From F1-120-MAGs238 sp964484185 (lineage in GTDB: Bacteria; Planctomycetota; Phycisphaerae; Phycisphaerales; UBA1924), in assembly GCA_964484185.1 (NCBI GenBank), contig CAZAEQ010000033.1:1-49404 (forward strand): a DNA stretch of 49,404 bases, written 5' to 3'. Shown here one piece after another: positions 31,296 through 40,842 of this stretch. Position 1 is the stretch's first letter, and each line of letters starts with the position of its first letter. Both the position numbers and the translations under genes were made by a program. Below the pieces are notes generated by a model. It ran no database searches. It worked only from the letters and a program-made list of their open reading frames with translations, and was not told the DNA's origin.

Positions 31296-31379
31296 TACAA
31301 TGGATAGAACCTTGGACCGATAGGGGAACTTTCGGTTCAGGTGAGTATCAGAGACCTGCGAGTCGCCGACTTTTCGGCG
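31296..31379 (+). promoter_or_regulatory. Possible promoter and leader hairpins of the secretin-N-like gene
   Basis: TACAAT at 31296-31301 is a good -10 match; no clear -35 stands at 17 bp. The leader that would follow contains CGCCGA-CTTT-TCGGCG at 31364-31379 and a weaker ACCGA...TCGGT pairing about 35 bp before it. The leader of about 130 nt is long for a plain promoter. No known riboswitch class is recognised. Confidence 0.35.
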
Positions 31380-31436
31380 TAAACAGGCTGCTCGTGTAGT
31401 CTTTAGCGGCTCACAAGGCCGTGTATGGAGCGGATT

Positions 31437-32393
31437 ATGAAGTTGAATCGCTGCGTTGTTTCGGTCACTGTTTCCCTGGCAGCTCTCGCAGGCATCGCCT
31501 CGGGCGCATTCGCTCAGGCGGCTTCAGGCTCGGCTCCCGTTGCGGTGCCGTCGACTGGTGTGCCCCAGCGCGACACCCTCATCAAGATGATGCGGCCAGT
31601 GACAGCTGAGTTCAAAGATCAGCGCCTTGAAGATGTCATCAAGTTCGTGGCTGAATTCACCGGCGCCGAGATCGATGCCATGTGGCAGGACGATCGCAAC
31701 CCCATCGGCCTCGATAAGGAACAGCAGATCAATCTCAAGGCAGACAACCTTTCAGCACTCGCTCTGGTCGAGCGAGTTCTCGATAAGGCCATGGGCGACA
31801 CCAGCGGCACCAAAGGCAATACCTGGCAGATGTCTCAGGGCGGCGATCTCCAGATCGGCCCACGTGAACGTCTCGACAAATTCCTGCGCGTTGAAATCTA
31901 CGACATCAACGACCTTCTGATGGTCCTTCCTGATTACACCAACGCTCCGGAATTCGATCTCAACTCAGTTCTCCAGTCAGGTCGTGGCGGTGGCGGTCAG
32001 AGCCCATTCACCAACGCCGGCAGACGCGGCGGCCAGAATGCAGGCCCTTCAGGCACACAACCTGTCCCGAAGGAAGAACGGGCCAAGGCCCTCACTGACC
32101 TGTTGGTCGGTCTTTGCGAACCCAATTCCTGGGTCGAAAACGGCAACGAGCCCGCAACGATGAAGTACTACCAGGGCATGATGATTATCAATGCTCCTGA
32201 CTATGTGCACCGCGCACTCGATGGCTACCCCTACTGGCCCAAGAATCAGACTTCCGCCACGATGCAGAGCGGCCGTCGCTACGTCTCGCTCAACGGCGGC
32301 ACATCTACCAGCAAGGTCAACGGCTTTGCTGAAACCGATGTCACCGCAGTCGTCGGTGGCCAGCTCATCAACTCAGGTGGCCCAGGCCGCTGA
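31437..32393 (+). CDS. Exported protein with STN/secretin-N-like domain
   Basis: The 318-aa product has a signal peptide (KLNRCVVSVTVSLAALAGIA, cut after FAQA). Residues about 45-150 fit the small STN/secretin N-terminal module: VTAEFKDQRLEDVIKFVAEFTGAEIDAMW, then ALALVERVLDKAMGD and LQIGPRERLDKF. A Gly/Arg/Gln-rich stretch (about 180-210) interrupts a second region with MMIINAPDYVHRAL. Similar proteins in planctomycetes are thought to be periplasmic parts of secretion or pilus systems; here it stands alone. ATG 31437 follows GGAG by six bases; ATG 31425 would include that site. A strong terminator follows. Confidence 0.7.
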   Translation: MKLNRCVVSVTVSLAALAGIASGAFAQAASGSAPVAVPSTGVPQRDTLIKMMRPVTAEFKDQRLEDVIKFVAEFTGAEIDAMWQDDRNPIGLDKEQQINLKADNLSALALVERVLDKAMGDTSGTKGNTWQMSQGGDLQIGPRERLDKFLRVEIYDINDLLMVLPDYTNAPEFDLNSVLQSGRGGGGQSPFTNAGRRGGQNAGPSGTQPVPKEERAKALTDLLVGLCEPNSWVENGNEPATMKYYQGMMIINAPDYVHRALDGYPYWPKNQTSATMQSGRRYVSLNGGTSTSKVNGFAETDVTAVVGGQLINSGGPGR

Positions 32394-32418
32394 TATTTGT
32401 ATCCACATTCGTACTTTC

Positions 32419-32454
32419 AACAGGCCCCTGCAATGCAGGGGCCTGTTTGTTTTT
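32419..32454 (+). terminator. Strong terminator after the secretin-N-like gene
   Basis: Perfect 13-bp stem AACAGGCCCCTGC (32419-32431) / GCAGGGGCCTGTT (32435-32447), loop AAT, then TGTTTTT. It lies 26 bp after the stop at 32393 and 18 bp before the next ATG. Confidence 0.93.
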
Positions 32455-32471
32455 GCTACTCTACCTTCAAC

Positions 32472-33293
32472 ATGATCATGTTCTCCATCATCGCGGCCTG
32501 CACATTTGGACTCGTCCTGCTTTGCGCTGGACTTCTCCATCTCTTTCCCAAACTCGGTTCCCCTGGGAAAGCAGTCGCCGCCTGGTGCTGCCGCGCGCCA
32601 GGACTCGATATTGTCGTGACCACCTTTACGATACTCCCGCTCATACTCGGGCCGGTGATTGACGGCTGGCTCGGACTGCTTGCGGCATGTATCGGCCAGG
32701 CTCTGGCGCTGCAGCTTTGGTGCTGGTTGCACGAACTGGCGAATCTCTCCGCAATCCGCGGCCCACGAATCGTCAGTGTGCTCAACTCCAAGATCGGTCG
32801 CTTTCGTAATCATGCATGTCTCTGGTCAATGACACCTGCGGTGCCGGTCTTCTGGATCGTCCGCATGGCAGAAATTTTTCTATGGCCAGTGATCTCGGGT
32901 TTTGGCCGCCTCCCCCGCTATAACCATGCCGAGTGGGTGAATTGCTCACGACAGAAATTTGAAGGTCTGGTCGGTCACGATCTCATCTGGTGCCTGTACT
33001 GCGACTGGATGACAGGCATCTGGAGTCTGGGTACTGAAATGCTCCGCAACATCGAGAGCTTCTATTGCCCGATCAGGTTTTATCACGGCAAGAAGTGTGA
33101 GAACTGCAAGATCGACTTCCCGGATGTTGACAACGGTTGGGTGCCAGCCGATGGCACAATGGCTGATGTGGTCAGGGTGCTGGATGAGAAATACGATGGC
33201 AAGCTCAATGGGTGGTTTGGACACCCACACCGCACGGTGCCACTGAGCATTAACGGTCAGCCCCCCGCTTCTGTAGTTTCGGACAAGCCATGA
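32472..33293 (+). CDS. Conserved-looking Cys-rich membrane protein, coupled to the kinase gene
   Basis: The 273-aa product starts at ATG 32472 (or 32478). The N-terminal part has at least three hydrophobic segments (about 3-25, 40-60, 70-95) and a further one near 125-145. The C-terminal cytosolic or peripheral part is rich in Trp and Cys: VNCSRQKFEGLVGHDLIWCLYCDWMTG, ESFYCPIRFYHGKKCENCKIDFPD, and WVPADGTMADVV. The Cys spacing suggests metal or Fe-S binding, but no known motif matches. Its TGA overlaps the ATG of the kinase gene (ATGA). I do not know its function. Confidence 0.75.
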   Translation: MIMFSIIAACTFGLVLLCAGLLHLFPKLGSPGKAVAAWCCRAPGLDIVVTTFTILPLILGPVIDGWLGLLAACIGQALALQLWCWLHELANLSAIRGPRIVSVLNSKIGRFRNHACLWSMTPAVPVFWIVRMAEIFLWPVISGFGRLPRYNHAEWVNCSRQKFEGLVGHDLIWCLYCDWMTGIWSLGTEMLRNIESFYCPIRFYHGKKCENCKIDFPDVDNGWVPADGTMADVVRVLDEKYDGKLNGWFGHPHRTVPLSINGQPPASVVSDKP

Positions 33294-35860
33294 CACACTC
33301 CGACCTTCGCGGCGAACTTCCAACAGTTGGCGATATTCATCGCTTTCCCTCCGCTCTGGGTATGCCGGGCGCGGTCGGGCCCTATCGAATTCTCTCGGTC
33401 CTGGGTGAGGGCGGCTTTGGAATCGTCTACCTTGCCGAGCGTCGCGAACCATTTGTCCAGCGAGTGGCGCTCAAGGTGCTCAAGGCCGGTATGGACAGCG
33501 CAACAGTGCTCGCGCGTTTTGAACAGGAGCGGCAATCACTCGCGCTCATGGATCACCCCTGCATCACTCACATTCTGGATGCTGGAGTGACTGACCGAGG
33601 GCTTCCTTACTTCGTAATGGAACTGGTCCAGGGCAGCAAAATCACCGCGTATTGCGAAGACAACAAGCTCTCGCTGCAGGAGCGTCTCGATCTGTTTATT
33701 GCGGTCTGTGAGGGTGTTCAGCACGCGCATCAGAAAGGCATCATCCATCGCGATCTCAAACCCTCCAATATTCTTGTGACGGTTCTCGATAACAAGCCTC
33801 AGCCCAAGATCATCGATTTCGGAATCGCCAAGGCGGTTACTCCCAGTCTTGCATCTCGCACGATGGTGACAATCGAAGGGCAGGTCATTGGAACTCCGGC
33901 ATACATGAGTCCGGAACAGGCTGGCGCAGGCTCAGGCGACCTGGACACACGGACCGACATCTACTCGCTGGGTGTCCTTCTCTATGAATTGCTGACTGGG
34001 TCACTTCCCTTTGAAGAGCACACGCTCAAGGGTGTAGCGATTCACGAGATACAGCGATTGATCCGCGAGATCGACCCGCCACGCCCCAGCAGCAGGATTG
34101 CAAAGCGACTGAGTGGTGAAACGACAACCGCATCAACTATCAGTACTCATGAGACTCGCCACCTTTTCCGTGAGCTGAAGGGAGATCTCGACTGGATCAT
34201 CATGAAGGCTATCGATAAGGACCGCCGCCGCAGGTACGAATCGGCTGGGTCTTTGGCTGACGACCTTACGCGATATCTGAGAAACGAAACTATTTCTGCT
34301 GGCGCACCGAGCGCGACATATCGACTGGTAAAGTTCGTCCGCCGCAATCGACTTGCAGTCGCCGCGGGAACAGCTATTTCTGTAGTTGTGCTTGCGGGAT
34401 TAGTAAGTTCAATCGTCCTCTATCGACGGGCAGAATCGCAGCGTCTCATTGCGGCAGCCCAATCGCGTGATGCGACCACCGCGTTCGGATTTATCGATGA
34501 AATGTTCAGTTCGGTCGATCCGGAACAGGCACGCGGCAAAGAGGTGACAATTGTCGATCTCCTTGACACTTCTTCCAAAAAATCTGAGACCTTGCTGAAA
34601 GCATCTCCGGGCGCGGAGGCCATCGTTCGCGGCACAATTGGTCGCGCGTACAACCAGCTTGGTCGCCCAGTAGAAGCAGAGGCCCAGTTCAGAAAGGCGT
34701 ATGAACTGTGCAAAGCTACCTATGGCGAGTTGCATACTGACACGCTTGCCGCAAAGGTCGGCCTCGCTGTGTCGCAGCTTGGCTTGGGGCGACCTGAAGA
34801 CGCGTTGCCACTGCTGCATGAATCGCATGCAGGTCGAGTCAAGCTGCTGGGTGAAATGCATCCGGACACCCTTCAGTCGCTCGACTTTGAGGCGGTCGCC
34901 CTGAAGCAGCTTTCTCGTTATGAAGAATCGCTCACCCTTACTCGCCAGGTGGTTGCCGCACGCGACAAAGTACTTGGCCTGGACCATGCAGATACGCTGA
35001 GCGCGAACACCGGCCTCGCCGATCTCCTGCAGCAAATGGGAAAATTTGAAGAAGCCGAGCGGCTCGCGGGCAGCAACGCAACTCGAGCGAGGAAAGCCCT
35101 TGGTGAAGACTCTCCGGTTGCGCTTGAGGCAATCAGTACTCATGCTTCGATCCTGATGAGCCAATCGAAATACAAAGAGGCCGCGGCGACACTTGAAGAC
35201 CTGGCACAGCTTCAAGGGAGGGTTCTTGGACCCGCACACGGCAACACGCTTGTGACACTTGATCTTCTCCAGAAATGTGTGTACAGAAACGGCGACCCGG
35301 CGCGAAGCGAGGCAATCGCTCGGGACATTGTCGATCGGTGCAGCAAGTCCTTTGGCGCTGACAATCCCAGAACGCTGCTCTACCTTAACAATCTCGCGCA
35401 AACGCTGCATACCAGCAAGAAACTTGACGAAGCTGGCCAGATCTATGAGACCATCCTCGATCGCACGACCCAGATTGTCGGAGCAGATGCAGAGCAGACG
35501 ATCATCGCTCGGAACAACTACGCGCTCTTTCAGATGGATACTGGGCATCCAGAAAAAGCTGTGCCCATGTTGCGGGAAGTTGTGAAGAGTTTTGGTAAAA
35601 CCCTTTCACCAGATCACTGGAAGACCGGATCTTCGACCGGATTCCTTGCCGAAGCGCTTTCGAAGATCGCAACATCGCCTCAAGAGATTGAGGTAGCGCA
35701 GCAGACATTTGAACAGGGGTACTCAATCCTTGCAAAGGCTCTGGGCCCGGCGCATGAGCGAACCACAATTCTTGCTCAAGACGCTGTGAAATCGCTCAAG
35801 GATAAAGTTTCGGCAACAGACCTTCAGACCTGGCAAACTCGCGCTGCCGCCAAGCCCTGA
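33290..35860 (+). CDS. Transmembrane Ser/Thr protein kinase with TPR repeats
   Basis: The 856-aa product has a Hanks-type kinase domain (about 32-300): glycine loop LGEGGFGIVY (38-47), Lys62 in VALKVLK, HRDLKPSN with Asp155, DFG from Asp176, GTPAYMSPEQA, and DIYSLGVLLYELLTG. One membrane span lies at about 355-376 (LAVAAGTAISVVVLAGLVSSIV). The outer C-terminal part is a series of about 42-residue TPR repeats of the kinesin-light-chain-like type (GELHTDTL, GEMHPDTL, GLDHADTL mark successive units). This is a common planctomycete receptor-kinase build. Its stop codon ends at 35860, the base before the convergent gcvP stop begins. Confidence 0.93.
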   Translation: MTHSDLRGELPTVGDIHRFPSALGMPGAVGPYRILSVLGEGGFGIVYLAERREPFVQRVALKVLKAGMDSATVLARFEQERQSLALMDHPCITHILDAGVTDRGLPYFVMELVQGSKITAYCEDNKLSLQERLDLFIAVCEGVQHAHQKGIIHRDLKPSNILVTVLDNKPQPKIIDFGIAKAVTPSLASRTMVTIEGQVIGTPAYMSPEQAGAGSGDLDTRTDIYSLGVLLYELLTGSLPFEEHTLKGVAIHEIQRLIREIDPPRPSSRIAKRLSGETTTASTISTHETRHLFRELKGDLDWIIMKAIDKDRRRRYESAGSLADDLTRYLRNETISAGAPSATYRLVKFVRRNRLAVAAGTAISVVVLAGLVSSIVLYRRAESQRLIAAAQSRDATTAFGFIDEMFSSVDPEQARGKEVTIVDLLDTSSKKSETLLKASPGAEAIVRGTIGRAYNQLGRPVEAEAQFRKAYELCKATYGELHTDTLAAKVGLAVSQLGLGRPEDALPLLHESHAGRVKLLGEMHPDTLQSLDFEAVALKQLSRYEESLTLTRQVVAARDKVLGLDHADTLSANTGLADLLQQMGKFEEAERLAGSNATRARKALGEDSPVALEAISTHASILMSQSKYKEAAATLEDLAQLQGRVLGPAHGNTLVTLDLLQKCVYRNGDPARSEAIARDIVDRCSKSFGADNPRTLLYLNNLAQTLHTSKKLDEAGQIYETILDRTTQIVGADAEQTIIARNNYALFQMDTGHPEKAVPMLREVVKSFGKTLSPDHWKTGSSTGFLAEALSKIATSPQEIEVAQQTFEQGYSILAKALGPAHERTTILAQDAVKSLKDKVSATDLQTWQTRAAAKP

Positions 35861-38805
35861 TCATTCAGCGATTTCACTGACCGATGGACATGTGCAGATC
35901 AAGTTGCGATCGCCATATGGATTATCCACGCGGCCAACACATGGCCAGAACTTGGAATCGCGGAGCCACTTGGTGGGGAATGCCGCCCGCTCACGCGGAT
36001 ATGGATGGTTCCATTCATTTGCCGACACCATGGCAATTGTGTGTGGCGCGTTCTTGAGCATGTTGTTGTCCTGCGGCAGCTTGCCTGCCGCAATGTCAGC
36101 GATTTCGTTTCGGATCGCGATGAGAGTATCACAGAAGCGATCGAGCTCAGCCTTGGGTTCAGACTCGGTTGGTTCGATCATAAGGGTGCCCGCAACCGGG
36201 AAGCTCATGGTCGGTGCGTGGAAACCGTAATCCATCAGACGCTTGGCGATGTCATCGACGGTGATGTGCGCCATCTTGTCGAAGCCGCGGCAATCGAGAA
36301 TAAATTCGTGTGCACAGCGACCGTTCTGTCCCTTGAACAAGACATCGTAATGACCTTCAAGTCGCTTGGACATGTAGTTGGCGCTCAGCATCGCAACTTG
36401 TGTTGCCTTCTTGAGCCCGGCCGCGCCCATCATGGCGATATAGACCCAGGAAATTGTCAGAATGCTCGGGCTGCCGTACGTGGCTGCACTGATAGGACCA
36501 ATCGATTGGTTGGTGGCCCCGACGGGTTTGCTCACGGGGTGTGAGGGCAGGAACGCCGCGAGGTGCTTCGCAACGCCGATCGGTCCCATGCCTGGTCCAC
36601 CGCCGCCGTGAGGAATACAGAAAGTCTTGTGAAGATTGAGGTGGCACACATCTGCGCCGATCGAGCCGGGGCTGGTGAGACCAACCTGTGCGTTCATATT
36701 TGCGCCATCCATGTACACCTGGCCGCCATGATCGTGGACGATCTGGCAGATTTCCTTGATGCTGGTTTCGAACACACCGTGCGTGCTGGGGTAGGTGACC
36801 ATCAGCGCTGCCAGTTTGTCCTTGTTGGCGGCGGCTTTGAGTTTAAGGTCCGCGACATCGACATTGCCGCTGCTGTCACACGCGACAGCGACGACCTTCA
36901 TGCCGGCGATGACCGCCGACGCGGGGTTCGTGCCATGGGCAGAAGTTGGAATCAGACAGATATCGCGATGAGTATCGCCGCGGGAATGGTGGTATGCGCG
37001 TATGACCATCAAGCCCGCGTACTCACCTTGTGAGCCAGCATTGGGCTGAAGGCTCACTGCTGCAAATCCGGTGATCTCTGCGAGCCAATTTTCCAGGTCC
37101 TTGAAAAGGAGTTGATAGCCTTTGCTCTGATNNNNNNNNNNTGATCCTGCGGCACAAATGGATGGAGCTTTCCAAATTCGGGCCACGTTACCGGCAACAT
37201 TTCGGTTGTTGCGTTGAGCTTCATCGTGCATGAACCAAGTGGAATCATGCTTTGTGCCAACGAGAGATCACGGTTCATGAGCTTGAAGATGTAGCGCAAC
37301 ATCTCAGTTTCGCTGTGATGTGTGTTAAAGACGGGGTGCGTGAGGTACTTGCTCTGACGCGCGAAGGGCGCGGGGATTTCGACGCTTCCGACGAGCAGAG
37401 AATCCGCAGTGTCCGAGCCGTTGGCGCCGAATGCTGACAAAAGATCAGCGATGTCTTCGCGGCGAACTGTCTCATCGAGCGCGATACCAACAGTGCCGTC
37501 GCCAAAATCACGCAGGTTGATTCCGAGCTTCAGCGCTGCCTGCATGACTGATGAAGAACTGCTTGAAGGCCTCACGCGAATTGTGTCAAAGAACACAGCT
37601 GTCTGAACTGTGTGTCCAAGCTTCTTGAGACCCGCGGCGAGGGCGGCAGTGAAAGAATGCACGCGCAACGCGATTTGACGAACACCTTCGGGGCCGTGAT
37701 ACACGGCGTACATGCTCGCCATAATTGCAAGAAGCGCCTGGGCTGTACAAATATTGCTCGTGGCTTTTTCGCGGCGAATGTGCTGCTCGCGGGTCTGAAT
37801 TGCCATGCGAAGAGCCGGGTTGCCCTGCGAATCGCGTGACACACCGATGATGCGGCCTGGCAGCTTGCGTGCGTGCTCAGCCTTGGTCGCAATAAACGCA
37901 GCGTGTGGCCCGCCGAAGCCCATCGGAACGCCAAATCGCTGAGAGTTGCCGATGCAAACATCTGCTCCGAATTCACCCGGCGGCTTGAGGAGCGAGAGTG
38001 AGAGCAGATCGGCGGCGACGACCACATATGCGCCGGCGGCATGGGTTTTGTCGCTCACGGAGTGGTAGTTTTCAATACGACCGTCGGTCGTGGGATACTG
38101 GAGAAGCACGCCGCAGAGATCGGGGTTTGCGTAATCGAATGCGTCGACATCACTGACAACAACTTTGATATCGAGGCCATCGGCGCGAGTTTGAACAACG
38201 GAGATTGTCTGAGGATGGCAGTCGCTGGCAACGTAGAACGTCCTGCGCGTTTGACCTGCTATCCCAAAGCACATCGCCATTGCTTCCGCGGCCGCGGTTC
38301 CTTCATCGAGCAGGCTGGCGCCCGCGAGCGGCAGACCAGTGAGATCGGAAACCATGGTCTGGAAATTCAGCAGGGCTTCAAGTCGACCTTGAGCGATCTC
38401 TGCCTGGTATGGCGTGTACTGGGTGTACCAGCCTGGATTCTCGAGAATGTTGCGTTGAACCACTGCCGGAACGATGCAGTCGTTGTAGCCCATACCGATA
38501 TATGAGCGGAGAACTTTGTTTTCGCCGGCCATTCTCTTCAGACGAAGCATGGTTTCATGTTCACCAGCTTCGACGGATCCAAGCCCTTCGAGACGCAACG
38601 ATCGGCGCACTCGAATGGCCTCCGGGACCACTGCATCCGCAAAACTCTCCAGATCTGAGTATCCGAGCGTCTTCAGCATTTCGGCGATCTCAGATTCGTT
38701 TGGACCGATGTGTCGGTGCACAAACGTATCGGAAACGTTCAGAACTGAACGAAGGGTCGCGGGGCTGGTTACAGAAGCAGTACGGGGTGTTGAAAGAGTT
38801 GGCAT
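35861..38805 (-). CDS. gcvP: Glycine dehydrogenase (decarboxylating), P-protein, interrupted only by an assembly gap
   Basis: This is the PLP-dependent P-protein of the glycine cleavage system, which decarboxylates glycine and loads the H-protein lipoyl arm. The N-terminal half (from ATG 38805, MPTLSTPRTAS) includes FVHRHIGP and YTPYQAEIAQGRLE. The C-terminal half carries LQPNAGSQGEYAG, HGTNPASA, and the PLP lysine in HLNLHKTFCIPHGGGGPG. Ten Ns at 37132-37141 split it into two frames. The flanks share ATCA; removing the Ns and one ATCA (14 bases) restores one frame of 976 codons reading PQD-QSKGYQ. The gene is therefore almost certainly intact. gcvT and gcvH are not in the window. Confidence 0.93.
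37132..37141. other. 10-N assembly gap inside gcvP
   Basis: Ten Ns join two contigs. On the gcvP strand the left side ends GATCA and the right side begins ATCAGAGC. The 4-base overlap suggests the contigs really overlap and no sequence is missing. Confidence 0.95.
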
Positions 38806-39296
38806 GAGTGAAAAAGCATCCGTTTCTGGCGGTGAGTTGACGACAGACCAAGTGGTGGCACAATGGTAGTCGCCGGTCATTCGATATTGCAGGATTCGCG
38901 ACAGCGTTTCGAGGCCATGAAATCCAGATACAACGAAATCCGACACGATTTTCGTGCCCTTGACGTCCACATCCCCGTCCCGCCTCCCAGAAACAGCAGG
39001 CCAAATGAAGTGAATCTGGAAACTCCTCCAATCTGGTTAGGCTTTATTAGGCTCGGAATCTTCGCGAAATCGCTGAAGCGACGTGTGGGTAGTGCACCCG
39101 ATCCGGTAGCTTATTCGACTCACTTTTCAGGTTTTAGGACCCTTGAGCATCCAAGCATTCTATTTTTCCGAATGGATTGTTGTTGATGTAGGCCCCACGA
39201 GGGCCAACAATAATGGATATTTATGTCCTCAATGTTTCGCCTTGTTCACTTTCTCAGTTTGAAACGCCATGGCCGTCATTTTGCAGGAGTTGGCAA
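38806..39296. other. 491-bp intergenic region between divergent gcvP and multicopper oxidase
   Basis: It holds the promoters of both genes. I see no believable gene. TTAGGCT occurs twice in close succession (about 39038-39055). GGCCC-CACGA-GGGCC at about 39191-39205 is a small hairpin upstream of the oxidase. I looked for a glycine riboswitch before gcvP and found no conserved core. Confidence 0.5.
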
Positions 39297-40811
39297 ATGC
39301 TCACGTTGTTGAATTCAAGTAGCACCAGGCGCGCTGTCTCACTGTCGATGCTGGCGGTTGTTGCGGCACTGGTACCAAGCATCGCTGTTGGGCAAGTGCT
39401 CCCCAGCCAGCCAGCGGGAAAGTACAGCGTCCGGGCTTCTGAACTTGAGATCAATTTACGACAAGCGCCTTCGGCGACACAGTTGTTCCCGGGCGCACCA
39501 ACAAATGGTCTGTCCTATACCGGAACCGTTGTAAAAGGGCCGGCCAACACGCTTGTTCCCGTACCCAACTCCTATCTTGGCCCGACAATTCACGCGTGGC
39601 GAGGGCAGCACGTGACGATCAACATCGCCAATCAAATCGGTGAGCCCGCCGTCACGCACTGGCACGGATTAGATGTGCCCGCGGCAATGGATGGATACCC
39701 CACAGCAACTACGCCGCCCGATGAGACATTTTCCTATACATTCCCCGTGATCAATCGAGCGGGTACGTACTGGTATCACCCGCACACTGATATGCAAACT
39801 GCGGAGCAGGTATTCGCAGGCATGGCCGGGTATTTCATCGTGCATGATGAAGAAGAGGCACGCCTGGGACTTCCCAGCGGCGAGTTCGACCTTCCTGTCT
39901 GTATCCAGGACACAACCTTTGACGCAAACAATCAGCGAGTCTACAACGCTGGTTCGTTGGCGGGATATTTCGGCGGGACCATGCTGGTCAATGGTTGGCC
40001 AAACTACGTTCACTCCGCAGCGACGCGAGTCTACAGATTGCGGATCCTCAACGGCTCGATATCCCGCATCTATAAACTCGCGTTTAGCGATGGGACACCG
40101 ATGGTGGCGATCGGTACTGATGGTGGACTGCTCGACAGGCCTCGCACCTATCCGTACATCATGCTCGCCCCAGGCGAACGAGTCGAGGTGTGGGCAGATT
40201 TCCGCAACAAACCCGTTGGCTCGCAAATTACACTTCAAAGCCTTGCGTTTGCCAGCGGCGCCGGTCAAGGTGCCCCTCTGAATATCATGCGGTTCTCAAT
40301 TGATCGCGCACAAACCGAATTGAAAGCTCTGCCTTCCTCGCTTTCAATCATAAAGCCTTACCGATTGCAAGATGCAGTGAACGCGGCAAATCCAAAGGTG
40401 TATCCCATTAACGTCATGAACAGCGGCGGGCACATCATGTTCACGCTCAATGGCGGCATGTTTACACCCAACTTTGTTGCCCCTAACGAGATCGCTCGCT
40501 GCAATACCCTCGAAGTCATTCAGGTGACGAACACTTCAGGATTTGCCATCATTCCCCACCCAATTCACTTTCACGGGCGCCAGTTCCAAATGCTGGACCG
40601 CTCGGTTGCGTCAACTGGGTTGTCGGCCTGGAACACTGTAAAAGACGGTCTGATCATGCACGGCTGGAAAGATACGTTCCTGATCATGCCATACGAGACA
40701 GTCCGGATCCTTGTCCGACACAGTTCATATCCGGGAATGTACGTTTACCATTGCCACAACCTCGAACACGAAGATATGAGTATGATGCGAAACTTCGTAC
40801 TTGAACCCTGA
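39297..40811 (+). CDS. Exported multicopper oxidase
   Basis: The 504-aa product has a signal peptide (about residues 1-32, cut near AVGQ) and three cupredoxin domains. All copper motifs are present: HWHG (121-124), HPH (161-163, in YWYHPH), HPIHFHG (from 421), and the type 1/type 3 motif HCHNLEHEDMSM with Cys486, His491 and axial Met496. It oxidises a substrate (metal ion, phenol or other) with four-electron reduction of O2 outside the cytoplasm. No Met-rich insert typical of CueO is seen. ATG 39297 follows AGGAG by seven bases. Confidence 0.92.
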   Translation: MLTLLNSSSTRRAVSLSMLAVVAALVPSIAVGQVLPSQPAGKYSVRASELEINLRQAPSATQLFPGAPTNGLSYTGTVVKGPANTLVPVPNSYLGPTIHAWRGQHVTINIANQIGEPAVTHWHGLDVPAAMDGYPTATTPPDETFSYTFPVINRAGTYWYHPHTDMQTAEQVFAGMAGYFIVHDEEEARLGLPSGEFDLPVCIQDTTFDANNQRVYNAGSLAGYFGGTMLVNGWPNYVHSAATRVYRLRILNGSISRIYKLAFSDGTPMVAIGTDGGLLDRPRTYPYIMLAPGERVEVWADFRNKPVGSQITLQSLAFASGAGQGAPLNIMRFSIDRAQTELKALPSSLSIIKPYRLQDAVNAANPKVYPINVMNSGGHIMFTLNGGMFTPNFVAPNEIARCNTLEVIQVTNTSGFAIIPHPIHFHGRQFQMLDRSVASTGLSAWNTVKDGLIMHGWKDTFLIMPYETVRILVRHSSYPGMYVYHCHNLEHEDMSMMRNFVLEP

Positions 40812-40842
40812 GTTCAGACGACAGCAGTTGCAGCAGACTAAA

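Noticed and set aside
34409..35548. 379-codon minus-strand frame inside the kinase gene
   Set aside because: It is antisense to the TPR region, which has clear periodic repeats on the plus strand; the antisense product shows no family motif.
35861..38805. gcvP as two genes (gcvPA/gcvPB) or a pseudogene
   Set aside because: The break coincides with the N gap, and the flanks merge into one frame through a 4-base overlap; there is no start codon or ribosome site for a second subunit there.
38806..38960. Glycine riboswitch upstream of gcvP
   Set aside because: I searched both strands of the leader by eye for the conserved glycine aptamer core and did not find it; no tandem aptamer layout is visible.
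38863..39186. 107-codon plus-strand frame before the multicopper oxidase
   Set aside because: No ribosome site, mixed composition without structure, and it overlaps the expected promoter region of gcvP.
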